Origin: SABI01 sp963677695
Lineage (GTDB): Bacteria; Spirochaetota; Spirochaetia; Sphaerochaetales; Sphaerochaetaceae
Length of the DNA: 64,000 nt
NCBI GenBank assembly: GCA_963677695.2
Contig: CAXXUJ010000001.1
Coordinates: 248,001-312,000 of the forward strand
Reading direction: 5' to 3'
Shown here: in pieces, positions 24,211-33,089 of the stretch
How positions within the stretch are numbered: position 1 is the stretch's first letter
Layout: each line of letters opens with the position of its first letter
Notes under the pieces: model-generated
What the model was told of the DNA's origin: nothing
Databases searched by the model: none
Seen by the model: the letters and a program-made list of their open reading frames with translations, nothing else
Made by a program: the position numbers and the translations under genes

Positions 24211-25983
24211 GCTCTGCCTTGGAAAGGCTCTTCGTACAACCAGAACTGCCTGGGTGCCCCTGTCTGCTTTCTTCTCAACATGTATGCTTCCACCTATCCA
24301 CTGCATGAATTTCTTCGTCGCATACAACCCGATACCCGGTCCGCTCTCTCCAGAGGTACCCATTCTTGAATTCCCCCACTGCCCGTTCTCGAAGAAGGTG
24401 ACAGAATCGGCATCGATACCTACCCCTTCATCATTCACAACGATGGAAACATCTGCATCCCCGATGGTCTGCCTCACAGAGACAACGGCTCCGGGAGGAG
24501 AGAATCTTATTGCATTCTCCGCAATATTATGGAGCGCATTTCTTAACAGATCACGGTTGGCAAGGACAAGAACGTCATCATCCACATTGATCTGGAGGCG
24601 TACTCTTTTTTTAAAGGCAAGCCTTTTCAATGGAACAGAGAGAGAGGAGATGATCTCGCTGCAGTCAACGGCACTGACCGAGTAGGCACCTTTGCTTCTG
24701 TGCATAATATCGAGGGGAAGAAGGTTGGCGATGAGGATTTCATTGCGGTCGATGAGTCTGTCGATTTCATCATACACCTGAGCGATCTGCTCAGGGTCCT
24801 TATGAACCCTAGGTGAACACATCAGCTGATTGAGTCCTTTCAGCATCGCCAGGGGCGCTCTTTCATATCGGCTGATCACCGACAGCACCATCGTCTTCAG
24901 TCTGTCCGCCTCTGCGATATCCTCATAGGTCGCTTCAAGTTCAGCCCTCATCTTCCTCAGCGCAGTCACATCCCTCACCACCAGAGCCGATATGTGCTGC
25001 AGGTTCGATCCTGTCTGAACAAGACGTCTCACCTCATACACCCTCTCTCCCTGAGCACACCCGCTGAAGGAGAGGAGCTCCCCTTTATCGGACAAAGAAA
25101 GAGTGTTCAGAGCCTGTATGAGATGCACCGAACGGCCAGCCTCTTCCATCCCCCGACCTATGATCGATCTGTTCAGATCGGGACAGAACTCACTCAGTTT
25201 CGAGTTGTAATCGAGAATGATATCGTCATGACCGAGGATAAGCACCCCGTCACTCAGAGATTCCATGATCAGATCGGTGTCGGGGGGAACAGGGCCGAAG
25301 AGAACGCCTTTTGCATAGAGGTACTGAGGAAACAGCATCCCAAGCAGGTAAACAAAAGGAAATACATTCAGTCGGTATATATTGCTCTGCAGGGAGGAAA
25401 AGAAGATCGCAGTCATGGGAATAACGACCATGAAGGAAAGGAGGAGAGCTCTGGTCTTGTAGAGTTTCTTCTCTTTTATCATGGTTGAATAACAGACAAA
25501 AAGGAAGAAGGATGCCCCTGCGAGTCGATAGAGGTACAGGAGTTTGAGAACAACCCCGCCCCTATAGTATTCAAGTACAAACAGACTGTCTGAGCGGAAC
25601 AGCAGGGGATCGACAAAGTATCCGTGGTACCGCTGCAAGAGAATGAGGGCGGAAAAGAGGATGGAAAGCCCGATGAATGCGAGATAGGGAGCCCCTGTCG
25701 TTTTCATTCTCAGGTTGAAATACCTGTTCACCAGGTGCAGTTCTGCGACGGGCATCCAGGAAGAGATCACGAAAAAGAGGGTAAACCATAACGTCCTTAA
25801 GCTGTCGGTGAGGGCCATATTCTCCATGGCATAGGAAAGATCGGAAAGGATAAAGAGGAGAGCGAAGAAGGCGAGCGCAAGCGCTCCATGCTCAGCTTTT
25901 TTTCTTATGAGAAGGAGAATGAACAGGGACTCTCCTGCAATGACGGCAAAGAGTATGAGAGCTGCGAGATTCACTGAGTACAT
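24202..25983 (-). CDS. 7TM sensor histidine kinase B2 lacking the phospho-acceptor histidine
   Basis: The ATG at 25983 has AGGAGG before it and overlaps the previous kinase by 13 bases; the longer open frame is not used. The N-terminus has about seven membrane helices (residues 5-235) like the HisKA_7TM sensors. A PAS-like domain (about 250-340) and a kinase core follow. The H-box region reads ISRYERAPL with Arg at 372, exactly where kinase A2 has His372. The ATP-binding part is intact: N box NIAENAIRFS, G1 NDEGVGID and G2 GTSGESGPGIGLY. It cannot autophosphorylate on the usual His, but could bind ATP and phosphorylate a partner. It is followed directly by regulator copy 2. Confidence 0.85.
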   Translation of the reverse strand: MYSVNLAALILFAVIAGESLFILLLIRKKAEHGALALAFFALLFILSDLSYAMENMALTDSLRTLWFTLFFVISSWMPVAELHLVNRYFNLRMKTTGAPYLAFIGLSILFSALILLQRYHGYFVDPLLFRSDSLFVLEYYRGGVVLKLLYLYRLAGASFFLFVCYSTMIKEKKLYKTRALLLSFMVVIPMTAIFFSSLQSNIYRLNVFPFVYLLGMLFPQYLYAKGVLFGPVPPDTDLIMESLSDGVLILGHDDIILDYNSKLSEFCPDLNRSIIGRGMEEAGRSVHLIQALNTLSLSDKGELLSFSGCAQGERVYEVRRLVQTGSNLQHISALVVRDVTALRKMRAELEATYEDIAEADRLKTMVLSVISRYERAPLAMLKGLNQLMCSPRVHKDPEQIAQVYDEIDRLIDRNEILIANLLPLDIMHRSKGAYSVSAVDCSEIISSLSVPLKRLAFKKRVRLQINVDDDVLVLANRDLLRNALHNIAENAIRFSPPGAVVSVRQTIGDADVSIVVNDEGVGIDADSVTFFENGQWGNSRMGTSGESGPGIGLYATKKFMQWIGGSIHVEKKADRGTQAVLVVRRAFPRQSGV

Positions 25984-27767
25984 GCATCCTCCTCCCCCGC
26001 AGAGTTCACACCCTTCAGGAATTCGAGACGGGCTCGTGTTCCCGTCATAGCAACCGGTTCCAGTGTGAAGGTTCCACCCATCCAGGTCATGAATTTCCTT
26101 GATGCATACAATCCGATTCCAGCCCCCTTCTCCCCTGAAGTCCCGGGGGTTTTCACTCCCCATCCATCCTGAGAGAACATCTGAACCACATCGGTATCGA
26201 TAACCGTTCCCTCATTGAAGACCTCGAACCAGATAACATCCCTCCCGCTGCCTGCTTTCAACGTGACAGAGGAACCGGGAGTGGAGAACCTGAAAGCATT
26301 TTCGATCACATTCCAGAGGACGCTCTTCAAAAGAAAGGCATGGGCATGCACGACAAGCTCGCTCTGGATCTCCCTTGTGCAGTTCATCTCCTTCTTCTTT
26401 CTGAGTTTTTCCAGTCTCTCATCAAGGGAAGTGAGCACATCACCCAGACAGATATCGGAAAGAGGATAATCGTTTTCAGGCTTGTCCATCAGATCGAGGG
26501 CAGACATATTGGTTACCAGGACATCGGCACGATCGATAAGCGACTCAAGCTCCTCCCCTCCCCTCACTAATAGAGAAGGGGTGTGTTCTATCACCTTCTC
26601 ATCCATCAGCTTTCTCAGGTTTCCCATCATGACAAACGGGGAGCGGAGATCATGACTCAGCACGTCAATCACCATTGACTTGAGCCGGTTCGTTTCTGCT
26701 ATCCGGCGATACATCGCCTCGATATCCTCCCTCACCCTGTGATCTTCGCTCACATCCCGTACAATGAGAATCTTGAGATCCTGTGATTCGTTACGTGAAA
26801 CTGCAGATAAGGTACGAACCTCTATGTAACGCTGATCACCTGTAGCAGACGAGATCTCATATTCTGTGGCCCCGTCACTTCCTGAAAACTTGAAGCTGCT
26901 CAGAAACGGCACCCTTTGGGCCGCATGTTTCAGTTTTCTCCCTATCAGCTCCTCAGATAGTTCTGGCATCACCTCGAGCGCCTTGTCATTGAAATAGAGG
27001 AGGACCTCCTGACGGTCGAAAATCAGCATGCCGTCGAGAAGGGAGTTCAGAATGAACATCTTGTCTACGGGAATCACAGAAAAAAGGGAATCACTCAGGT
27101 AGAGGTACATAAGAATGATCGAAGAGAGAAAGAAGGTGAAGGGTACAAAATCGACCCTTGCTTCAAAGTGTGAGACTATGACGGCAAGGTCGGTAAGGAG
27201 GGGAATGAGAACGAAGAGAATGAGGAGTGCCCCCCTCTTCAGGTAGATCCGTCCCCCCTCCAGCACCATTCTCACTGCAAAGAACACAAACGTTCCCATT
27301 AGAGCCACCTGAATGAGGCTGTGCAGGTGGTAGAAGAAATAGGGTGTGAAGGTGAAGGTGGAAAATCCCTTGAATTTTGAATAGACGAGGTCGGAATAAT
27401 AGAGATGGTGGAACCGGTGGGTAAATTCCATGATCATAACCGTAAGACCGAAGAAAAAGAGTGACAGTGTTACGATTTTCAGATTTCTTCCCTGCATGCG
27501 GAAATAGAAGTTGGTGAAATTGAAGAGACCGAGGGGAATGAAGGGAATACCCAGGTATTGCACATGAACCCAGAACCTGATGGTATCCGGTTCCGTTGAG
27601 AGGGTCTCCATCGCGTACCCGAAGGTGTAGATCAGAAGTACCGAAAGGAGGAAAGCAAGCTGCCGCGCACCCCTTCTCTCCTGCCTGAACAGAAGAGCGA
27701 CAATGAACACGAAGGTAAGAAAAGAGGTACTGAACAGAATAAGAGCGGGAAGAGAGATCTGCTGCAT
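25971..27767 (-). CDS. 7TM sensor histidine kinase A2
   Basis: This 598-residue inner-membrane kinase has about seven N-terminal helices (residues 5-235) with the group marks HVQYLGIPFIP and HHLYYSDLVYS. A PAS-like domain (about 250-345) and a HisKA/HATPase core follow. The phospho-acceptor is H372 in VLSHDLRSPF. The N box is NVIENAFRFS and the G2 box GTSGEKGAGIGLY, but G1 reads FNEGTVID, without the canonical Asp and second Gly, so ATP binding may be weak. It overlaps kinase B2 by 13 bases. A promoter with TATACT may lie in the 115 bases before it. It is the counterpart of kinase A1 in the upstream module. Confidence 0.88.
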   Translation of the reverse strand: MQQISLPALILFSTSFLTFVFIVALLFRQERRGARQLAFLLSVLLIYTFGYAMETLSTEPDTIRFWVHVQYLGIPFIPLGLFNFTNFYFRMQGRNLKIVTLSLFFFGLTVMIMEFTHRFHHLYYSDLVYSKFKGFSTFTFTPYFFYHLHSLIQVALMGTFVFFAVRMVLEGGRIYLKRGALLILFVLIPLLTDLAVIVSHFEARVDFVPFTFFLSSIILMYLYLSDSLFSVIPVDKMFILNSLLDGMLIFDRQEVLLYFNDKALEVMPELSEELIGRKLKHAAQRVPFLSSFKFSGSDGATEYEISSATGDQRYIEVRTLSAVSRNESQDLKILIVRDVSEDHRVREDIEAMYRRIAETNRLKSMVIDVLSHDLRSPFVMMGNLRKLMDEKVIEHTPSLLVRGGEELESLIDRADVLVTNMSALDLMDKPENDYPLSDICLGDVLTSLDERLEKLRKKKEMNCTREIQSELVVHAHAFLLKSVLWNVIENAFRFSTPGSSVTLKAGSGRDVIWFEVFNEGTVIDTDVVQMFSQDGWGVKTPGTSGEKGAGIGLYASRKFMTWMGGTFTLEPVAMTGTRARLEFLKGVNSAGEEDACTQ

Positions 27768-27882
27768 TGTCTACCAAGTCATCCTTATTTCAACGTACAT
27801 TCACACAGGAGCAAGTATATCACATATTCTCCCCCGTTTCAGACGTTCTTCTATATTCCTGTAAAAATCAACAGGAACAGGC
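27768..27882 (-). promoter_or_regulatory. Spacer between the two kinase-regulator modules
   Basis: On the minus strand the spacer holds TTCCTGT-N8-ACAGGAA, a 7-bp stem shortly after the regulator stop and without a clear T-run. Further on is a TATACT that could be a -10 box for kinase A2. I see no dyad of the TGTAGG type here. Confidence 0.35.
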
Positions 27883-28500
27883 TCAGTGCTGCTCTTCAAA
27901 GAAGAGGGACATCTTATAGAGATCGGAGAGTGATTCCACCCCCAGCTTCTCCATCAGACGACTCTTGTAGGTACTCACCGACTTCACCGAAATATCGAGT
28001 TCATAGGCGATCTCCTTGATCGTCATCCCCTGCGTCAGCAGCTTGAACACCGATATCTCCCTCGCGCTCAGGTTCTCCAGGAAACTCTCATCCTGCTTCT
28101 TCTCCTTCGCAAGAAAGAACGTCCTTCCCTCGGTCAGCTCCTCCACAGCACTCTCAAGGATACTCAGGTCACTGTCCTTGGTCAGATACCCCTTTCCCCC
28201 GAGTTCCTTCACCTGCTCCATATAAAACTGGTCGGGGTACATGCTCAGCACACACACAGGAGGAATCGAGAGTTCTCTATCCTTCACCTCGGCAAGCACC
28301 TCAAGCCCGCTCTTCCACGGCATCGAGATATCGAGAAAGACAAGATCGCTCTCGCTTACCTTCCCACTGTCAACTGCACTGAGAAACTCCTGACCGTTCA
28401 CGTATTCGGCTATCACCTTCACTGTATCTTTTGATTCCAGAATCGATATCAGTCCCTTGCGGAACAGAAGATGATCTTCCACCACTATCACATTCACCAT
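27883..28500 (-). CDS. NarL/LuxR-family response regulator, copy 1
   Basis: This 205-residue protein is the twin of the regulator at 23587-24198: identical except for Asp instead of Gly at residue 25 and two extra residues (Gln-His) at the C-terminus. D57 and K108 and the LuxR-type helix-turn-helix are intact. It starts four bases after the stop of kinase B1. Six of seven base changes between the copies are silent, while the neighbouring kinases have diverged strongly. That points to recent gene conversion or strong constraint on the regulator only. Confidence 0.93.
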   Translation of the reverse strand: MVNVIVVEDHLLFRKGLISILESKDTVKVIAEYVNGQEFLSAVDSGKVSESDLVFLDISMPWKSGLEVLAEVKDRELSIPPVCVLSMYPDQFYMEQVKELGGKGYLTKDSDLSILESAVEELTEGRTFFLAKEKKQDESFLENLSAREISVFKLLTQGMTIKEIAYELDISVKSVSTYKSRLMEKLGVESLSDLYKMSLFFEEQH

Positions 28501-28512
28501 AGCTTATACCCC
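27892..28512. repeat. Near-identical 621-bp direct repeat, copy 1
   Basis: This is the partner of 23590-24210, in the same orientation, 4302 bp apart. The pair could recombine and delete one kinase pair. Confidence 0.9.
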
Positions 28513-30299
28513 TGCTCCTGTGTTTTCCTCAGACTTCTGCTTTAAAAAGGTCAGGGAAGCCCTGGTTCCCTCTTCCAGCCGCTCTATGCCGAGAGAGCCC
28601 TTCATCTTCTTCATGAACAGAGCAGAAGCATAGAGTCCTATCCCCGCTCCCCTCTCTCCCGAGCTGTCTCTCAGTGCGACACCCCACCGCCCTTCAGTGA
28701 CGGCGGTTAGAGCCTCTACAGAGATCGGTGTACCGGTATTCTCAACAAAGATATGAACATGATCCTTGTCAGCTTTCGAGGTGATGACAATCTCGCTCTC
28801 CTCTGGAGAGTGCCTGACAGCATTCTCTATGATATTACGCAGTACCGATTTCAGAAGGTCGGGGTGGGAGAGGATCAGACCCTCCTTTGTTTGCGGAGAG
28901 CTTATCCTCACCTTCTTCTTTACTCCCATACGCTTGAGAGTCTCCTGAAGAAGAGTGATGAGCTCAGAAACTTCCATGGTATCAAGGTCATAGATCTCAT
29001 GCTCATCAAAGGAATCGTTGAGGGGGAGAAGGTTTCCTATCAGGGTATCAGCCCTGTCGATCAGGCGGTCAAGGTCATCGCCTCCCTCGTCCATATCCCT
29101 GCGTCGTTCGGTGTGATGCCTCCTGCCATGAGGCTGCGGAGCCCTTTCATGAGAATGAGGGGACTTCTGATATCATGGCTGATCACTTCAAGAAGGAGCC
29201 CTTTCATCCTGTTATCCTCTTTCATCCTCTCGTACCGTCTGCTGAGTTCAATCTCCATAGATTTCAGTTCGGTCACGTCCCTGAGCGTCAGCACCGAAGC
29301 GTGCAGGCGGTGACGGGTGTTCAGATCATAGGTACGAGCTATTTCGTAGGAACGAACATGTCCAGCAGAATCTTCCGAGGTGATCACACTCTCTGTATTA
29401 CCGGTATAAGAGCTGTCAAGATCGCACATCGCCTTCAGTATCGGAGAATCGAAGGAAGCCTCTTCCATGGAAAGTCCTACACATTCGTCCGTGAGCTGCG
29501 GTATGTACTCTCCAGCCCTCTTATTGTAATCGAGAATCACTCCGTTCCTGTCAACAATCACAACTCCGTCAAGGAGGGAATCAAGAACAGAACGTCCTTC
29601 AAGAGGAACAGGACCGAATAACCTTCCTGTAACCATAAGATATTTCGGGAACAGGAGTCCTGCGAAGTAGGCAAAGGGTGTGTAGTAGAAGGTGATGGAC
29701 GATTTCATAAGGACATAGATGAAGACAGTTGTGACGGGAATGAGGAGCATCATCATCATGAGCATTCCTCTTCTTCTGAATATTCCCCTCTCCGTGACCA
29801 TCATGTAGAAACTGAAGTAGAGATAGAGAAGACCGCCGAAGAGGACGTAGAGATTAAAGACATAGAGGAATATGTGAGGCATATACCTGTTGACGGTGAA
29901 GACTCCCGGTGCAAATACCCTTTCTGCGATGAAAAGGGGGTGGAACTGACTCGATGCAATGACCAGGGTCAGAACTACCGAGAGGCTTGCAAAGATGATG
30001 TAGTAGATCCCTATCCTACTCACTTTGAGATTGAAATAACGGTTCGAGAGGTGAAGAAGGATGAGGGGCGACCAGAGGATTGTAATGTACTGGAGAGTGT
30101 CCCAGAATACCTTCGTTTCATAGGAAACGGCCATCGTCTCAAACGCATAGACCAGATTGTGAAGCGAGATGATGAAGGCAAAGAGGGCAAGTTCCTTTGC
30201 TCCCCTCTGATCCTTATGTCTCAGAAGAAAGAAAATGAACACACTCTCTGCGAGAATCATGACAGAAAGGATGATGGCTTCAGGGGTGAGTGCATACAT
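28504..30299 (-). pseudogene. 7TM sensor histidine kinase B1, split by a frameshift
   Basis: The N-terminal part (30299 down to 29061) has about seven membrane helices with the B-type marks HLSNRYFNLK and GLLFPKYL, a PAS-like domain, and H375 in VISHDIRSPL. The C-terminal part (29094 down to 28504) continues with DDLDRLIDRADTLIGNLLPL, N box NIIENAVRHS, G1 ENTGTPIS and G2 SSGERGAGIGLY. The two frames overlap at about 29081-29094. One extra G in the run read as ACGAGGGAGGC would restore the IWTRGGDDLDRL sequence expected from the paralogues. It may be a dead gene or a sequencing error. It begins at a TGATG overlap with the restored frame of kinase A1. Confidence 0.85.
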
Positions 30300-32126
30300 C
30301 AGATCACCTCCTTCTGCGAATGCGGAACTGAAGCAGGTCCTCTGGAGGTGCTCAGCACCCTCTGCAGTGTCAGCACGACCCGCGTTCCCCCGCTATCGCG
30401 CTGCTGAATGACCATCGAACCGCTTTGAAGCTGCATGAAACGGCGGGAGGCATACAGTCCGACACCGGCACCCCCCCTCTCCGCTGGTCCCCAGCTTCAC
30501 AAGCCCCCACCTGCCCTGCTCAAAAGCCGTCAGGATATCGCGTGAGATCGTCACCCCGGTATCCTCCACTATCACCTTCACGATCTCGGCTCCTACAACG
30601 ACCCTGACATTGATTTCACCCTCTTCCCAGGTGAACTTCACCGCATTCTCAAGAATATTGCGCAGTGTGATATGTAAGAGCTTCTCATGGGCGTGCACAA
30701 GCACTCCAGCCTCCTCTACCGGCAGGAGGCTGATCCTTTTCTTCTGGGCATACCTCTTCATCGACGGAGAGATATCACGAAGGACGGAATCAAGATCAAC
30801 AACACCCAAAGGGTATGCGCTCTCATCATCGAGGGAAATATTCAGGGTAAGAAGGTTCCCGATAAGGGAATCGGCCCTGTCGATCAGGTTGTCCAGCTCC
30901 TGCCCTCCCCTCTTCCAGATGGCGGGGCTCTTCACCGCCTCCTCCGAACCGATCAGCTGCCTGAGGCTCTTCATCATCTGCATCGGAATTCTCAGGTTGT
31001 GGCTCATTACATCAATCACAAGCCCCTTGAGCCTGTCGGACTCCACAATCTTTTCATAACTTCTTTGAAGCTCGTGCACCATGTGGCGCCTCTCGCTCAC
31101 ATCCTGAATGATCAGAGTGGACACAAAGGAATCCCTGCTCTCATGTTCGACCACGCACCGACGCACCTCGTAATATGCAAGGTTTCCATCAGGCAGAAGC
31201 ACATCCACCTCATGACCGTACCCTTCATCATCTGAAGCAGCATAGAGGACGAATCTAGAAAGATTCTCAACATCACCTGATACATCAATCAGGGACATAC
31301 CGATATGCTTTTCTTCTAGACCGGGAATAAACTCAGCAGCTTTCTTATTGAACTCAAGAATAACTTCATTATCATCAAACACAATAATTCCATCTGTCAG
31401 AGACTCGATCACATACCTGTTTTCAACCGGTACCGGACCGAACAGAGAATCTGTGAGAAAGAGATAGATGAACATACCGGTGGAGATCAGCATCGAATAG
31501 GGAAGATAGTCGATCGAATACTCTTTGCCGCCTCCCATAGTGAAGATATTCACCATAAGGGGGATGAATACTGTGAGAATGAGAATAATACCCCTCTTGA
31601 AGTAGGCCCTTCTCCCCCTCACCATCATATAGAGACTGAAATATATGTAGACGAAAGCACCTGCAAGGTGAAGAAGATTATGAAGGTAGTACATCGGATA
31701 CGCTTTCATTGTGAGAGCGGAAAATCCATTCACTATCGCATACGACTTGTCACTGTAGAAGAGGTGATGGTACGGGTAGGTGAACTGAAGAAGCATAAAC
31801 ACAAAACCGGCAAACAGGAAAAGAAGGGAGTAGAGCTTTTCGTGCTTCAGTCTCAGCTGGTAGTAGGAAGTGATGAAACGGAAGAGAACAAGGGGAAGAT
31901 AGGGCATTCCCAGGTACTGGATATGCACACCAAACTCCCTGAACACCGGATTCAGAGCAATATGCTCTATCCCGGTCCCGAGCGAATAGAGGAACAATGT
32001 GATCATGACAAGGGAGAGCTCTCTTGCTCCCCGCTTTTTTTTGTGGGTCATGAGCATTCCCGCAAACGATATCTGAACAACCGCCGCGAAGAATACGATA
32101 ACCGCCGGTGTGGTTAATTGAAACAT
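30299..32126 (-). CDS. 7TM sensor histidine kinase A1, frameshifted at a G7 run
   Basis: The ATG at 32126 has AAGGGG before it. The protein has about seven N-terminal helices (HIQYLGMPYLP, HHLFYSDKSY), a PAS-like domain and H376 in MSHNLRIPM, where Asn follows His instead of the usual acidic residue. The N box is NILENAVKFT and G1 is EDTGVTIS. At the G2 box a run of seven G (C7 at 30471-30477 on the plus strand) shifts the frame, so the product ends at 30393 in an unrelated tail. With six G the frame reads GTSGEGGAGVGLYASRRFMQ and runs to a stop at 30299-30301, giving a one-base TGATG overlap with kinase B1. The gene is either phase-variable or recently broken. Confidence 0.85.
30471..30477. 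repeat. C7/G7 homopolymer in the G2 box of kinase A1
   Basis: Seven C on the plus strand (G on the coding strand). Loss of one base restores the ATP-binding motif and the coupling to the next gene, so the tract could act as an on/off switch. Confidence 0.7.
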
Positions 32127-32143
32127 CCTGCCCCTTTCCAGTC

Positions 32144-32149
32144 TGTATA
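32144..32149 (-). promoter_or_regulatory. -10-like element of the kinase A1 operon
   Basis: On the minus strand TATACA lies 26 bases from the near edge of dyad site 1 and about 20 bases before the start codon. Dyad site 1 therefore sits between this element and the one for small RNA 1. Confidence 0.45.
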
Positions 32150-32175
32150 AGATGTCATACAATCGAGCAGATGTC

Positions 32176-32193
32176 TGTAGGCAATTTCCTACA
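32176..32193. promoter_or_regulatory. Dyad site 1 (TGTAGG-N6-CCTACA)
   Basis: A perfect 6-bp inverted repeat with spacer CAATTT, placed between the divergent kinase A1 operon and small RNA 1. It is a candidate binding site for the LuxR-type regulators encoded in the array. Confidence 0.7.
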
Positions 32194-32221
32194 AGCTATA
32201 TGATTGCATGTTCTCACACCC

Positions 32222-32354
32222 TATGTTAGTCTCAGGTCAGTGGGATGCTGAACGGTAAGCCACTAGAGAAAAGAGAAGAATCCATTTGACACCAAGCTGT
32301 ACTTCACACGTTTTTGCTTCATGCTTCACACAATTTCTTCTCTTTTCTTTTTTT
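32222..32354 (+). ncRNA. Putative small RNA 1
   Basis: Downstream of dyad site 1 a -10-like TATGTT (32222-32227) leads into a stretch without a credible ORF. It has a 5' hairpin (AGTGG 32239-32243 with CCACT 32260-32264). A 16-bp purine/pyrimidine stem then joins 32265-32280 with 32335-32350 (one G-U pair), followed by a T-run ending at 32354. The large loop holds CCAAGCTGTACTTCACACGT and a second CTTCACAC. An RNA of about 120 bases starting near 32234 is expected. A homologous unit follows 271 bp downstream. The structure is seen directly; transcription is inferred. Confidence 0.6.
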
Positions 32355-32446
32355 ATGCCCTTTTCCCCTATCCTACCGAGAAAATTCTCCTCAGGCAAGA
32401 AACTTCTTACAAAAAAACACAAGGCATCGCACTTAAAGTCGTTGTC

Positions 32447-32464
32447 TGTAGGCATTTTCCTACA
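32447..32464. promoter_or_regulatory. Dyad site 2 (TGTAGG-N6-CCTACA)
   Basis: A perfect 6-bp inverted repeat with spacer CATTTT. The flanks match site 1 closely: a 23-base stretch around it differs by one base. It precedes small RNA 2. Confidence 0.7.
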
Positions 32465-32493
32465 AGAAAAGGGATTGTGATTTCCTCTTCCCT

Positions 32494-32629
32494 CATGGTA
32501 GTGTGTCCACGTGAGTCGAGCACGTCGAGAGTCACAAGAGAAAGAGAAGGTCTTAGTCAGTCATCCAAGCTGCACATCACACGTCACCAATATCAAGCCT
32601 TACACCCTTCTTCTCTTTCTCTTTTTTTT
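32494..32629 (+). ncRNA. Putative small RNA 2 (homologue of small RNA 1)
   Basis: The layout repeats small RNA 1: dyad, then CATGGT about 29 bases on, a 5' hairpin (ACGTG 32509-32513 with CACGT 32521-32525), and a 14-bp perfect stem AAGAGAAAGAGAAG (32536-32549) with 32610-32623, then a T8 run. The loop keeps CCAAGCTGCACATCACACGT, two changes from unit 1. The stem differs in sequence between the copies yet stays fully paired in each, so the pairing is conserved rather than the letters. This argues for a functional RNA. Confidence 0.6.
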
Positions 32630-32669
32630 GTGCCCTTTTGAAATACCAACCACGATCGAATCTTGTAAG

Positions 32670-32696
32670 AACCCCAGCTGAGTCCGCTGGGGTTTT
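32670..32696 (+). terminator. Second terminator after small RNA 2
   Basis: AACCCCAGC (32670-32678), a 7-base loop and GCTGGGGTT (32686-32694) followed by TT. It lies 40 bases after the T-run of small RNA 2 and may act as a backstop protecting the surface operon from read-through. Confidence 0.75.
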
Positions 32697-32895
32697 CCTG
32701 TTCATCCGATCACCTTGATGTTTCAGAGCTCACTCGACACCCTGCTCCCCCCTGGCTTTCCTTATTCAACTTATTAGCATAATACAATTATTTCAAATAC
32801 TTGAATCATCAAGAACCCCGATATTGCTATTTCTTGCTAGCCTTCATTGCTAGATTTTCTAGCATTTTTTACTATGTATATATATTAAATGAATT

Positions 32896-32913
32896 TGTAG
32901 TCTATTTCCTACA
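32896..32913. promoter_or_regulatory. Dyad site 3 (TGTAGT-N6-CCTACA)
   Basis: This is the same dyad with one mismatch, spacer CTATTT. Two further half-sites in direct orientation (CCTACA 32948-32953 and TCTACA 32960-32965) follow in the AT-rich leader of the secreted-protein operon. Confidence 0.6.
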
Positions 32914-33006
32914 AGGCTGAAACACAGCAGAATGGTACAAAGATTTACCTACAAACTATTCTACAACAATAATTTAACACACAACCAGCAAGAATTGCCA
33001 GAAGAA

Positions 33007-33024
33007 TGTAGGACCATTCCTACA
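33007..33024. promoter_or_regulatory. Dyad site 4 (TGTAGG-N6-CCTACA)
   Basis: A perfect 6-bp inverted repeat with spacer ACCATT, 65 bases before the first gene of the secreted-protein operon. A -10-like TATGAG starts at 33051, 26 bases from the dyad edge, the same spacing as at sites 1 and 2. Confidence 0.65.
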
Positions 33025-33089
33025 CCCCAAGACTCAATTAATATGCTTACTATGAGAATGGAAATCAGGAAAAGAAAGGAAGTGAGGAA

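Noticed and set aside
24202..26163. The longer N-terminus of kinase B2 (60 extra residues)
   Set aside because: That part is antisense-like, Cys/Gly-rich and lies within kinase A2 coding sequence; the ATG at 25983 has AGGAGG and aligns with the paralogue.
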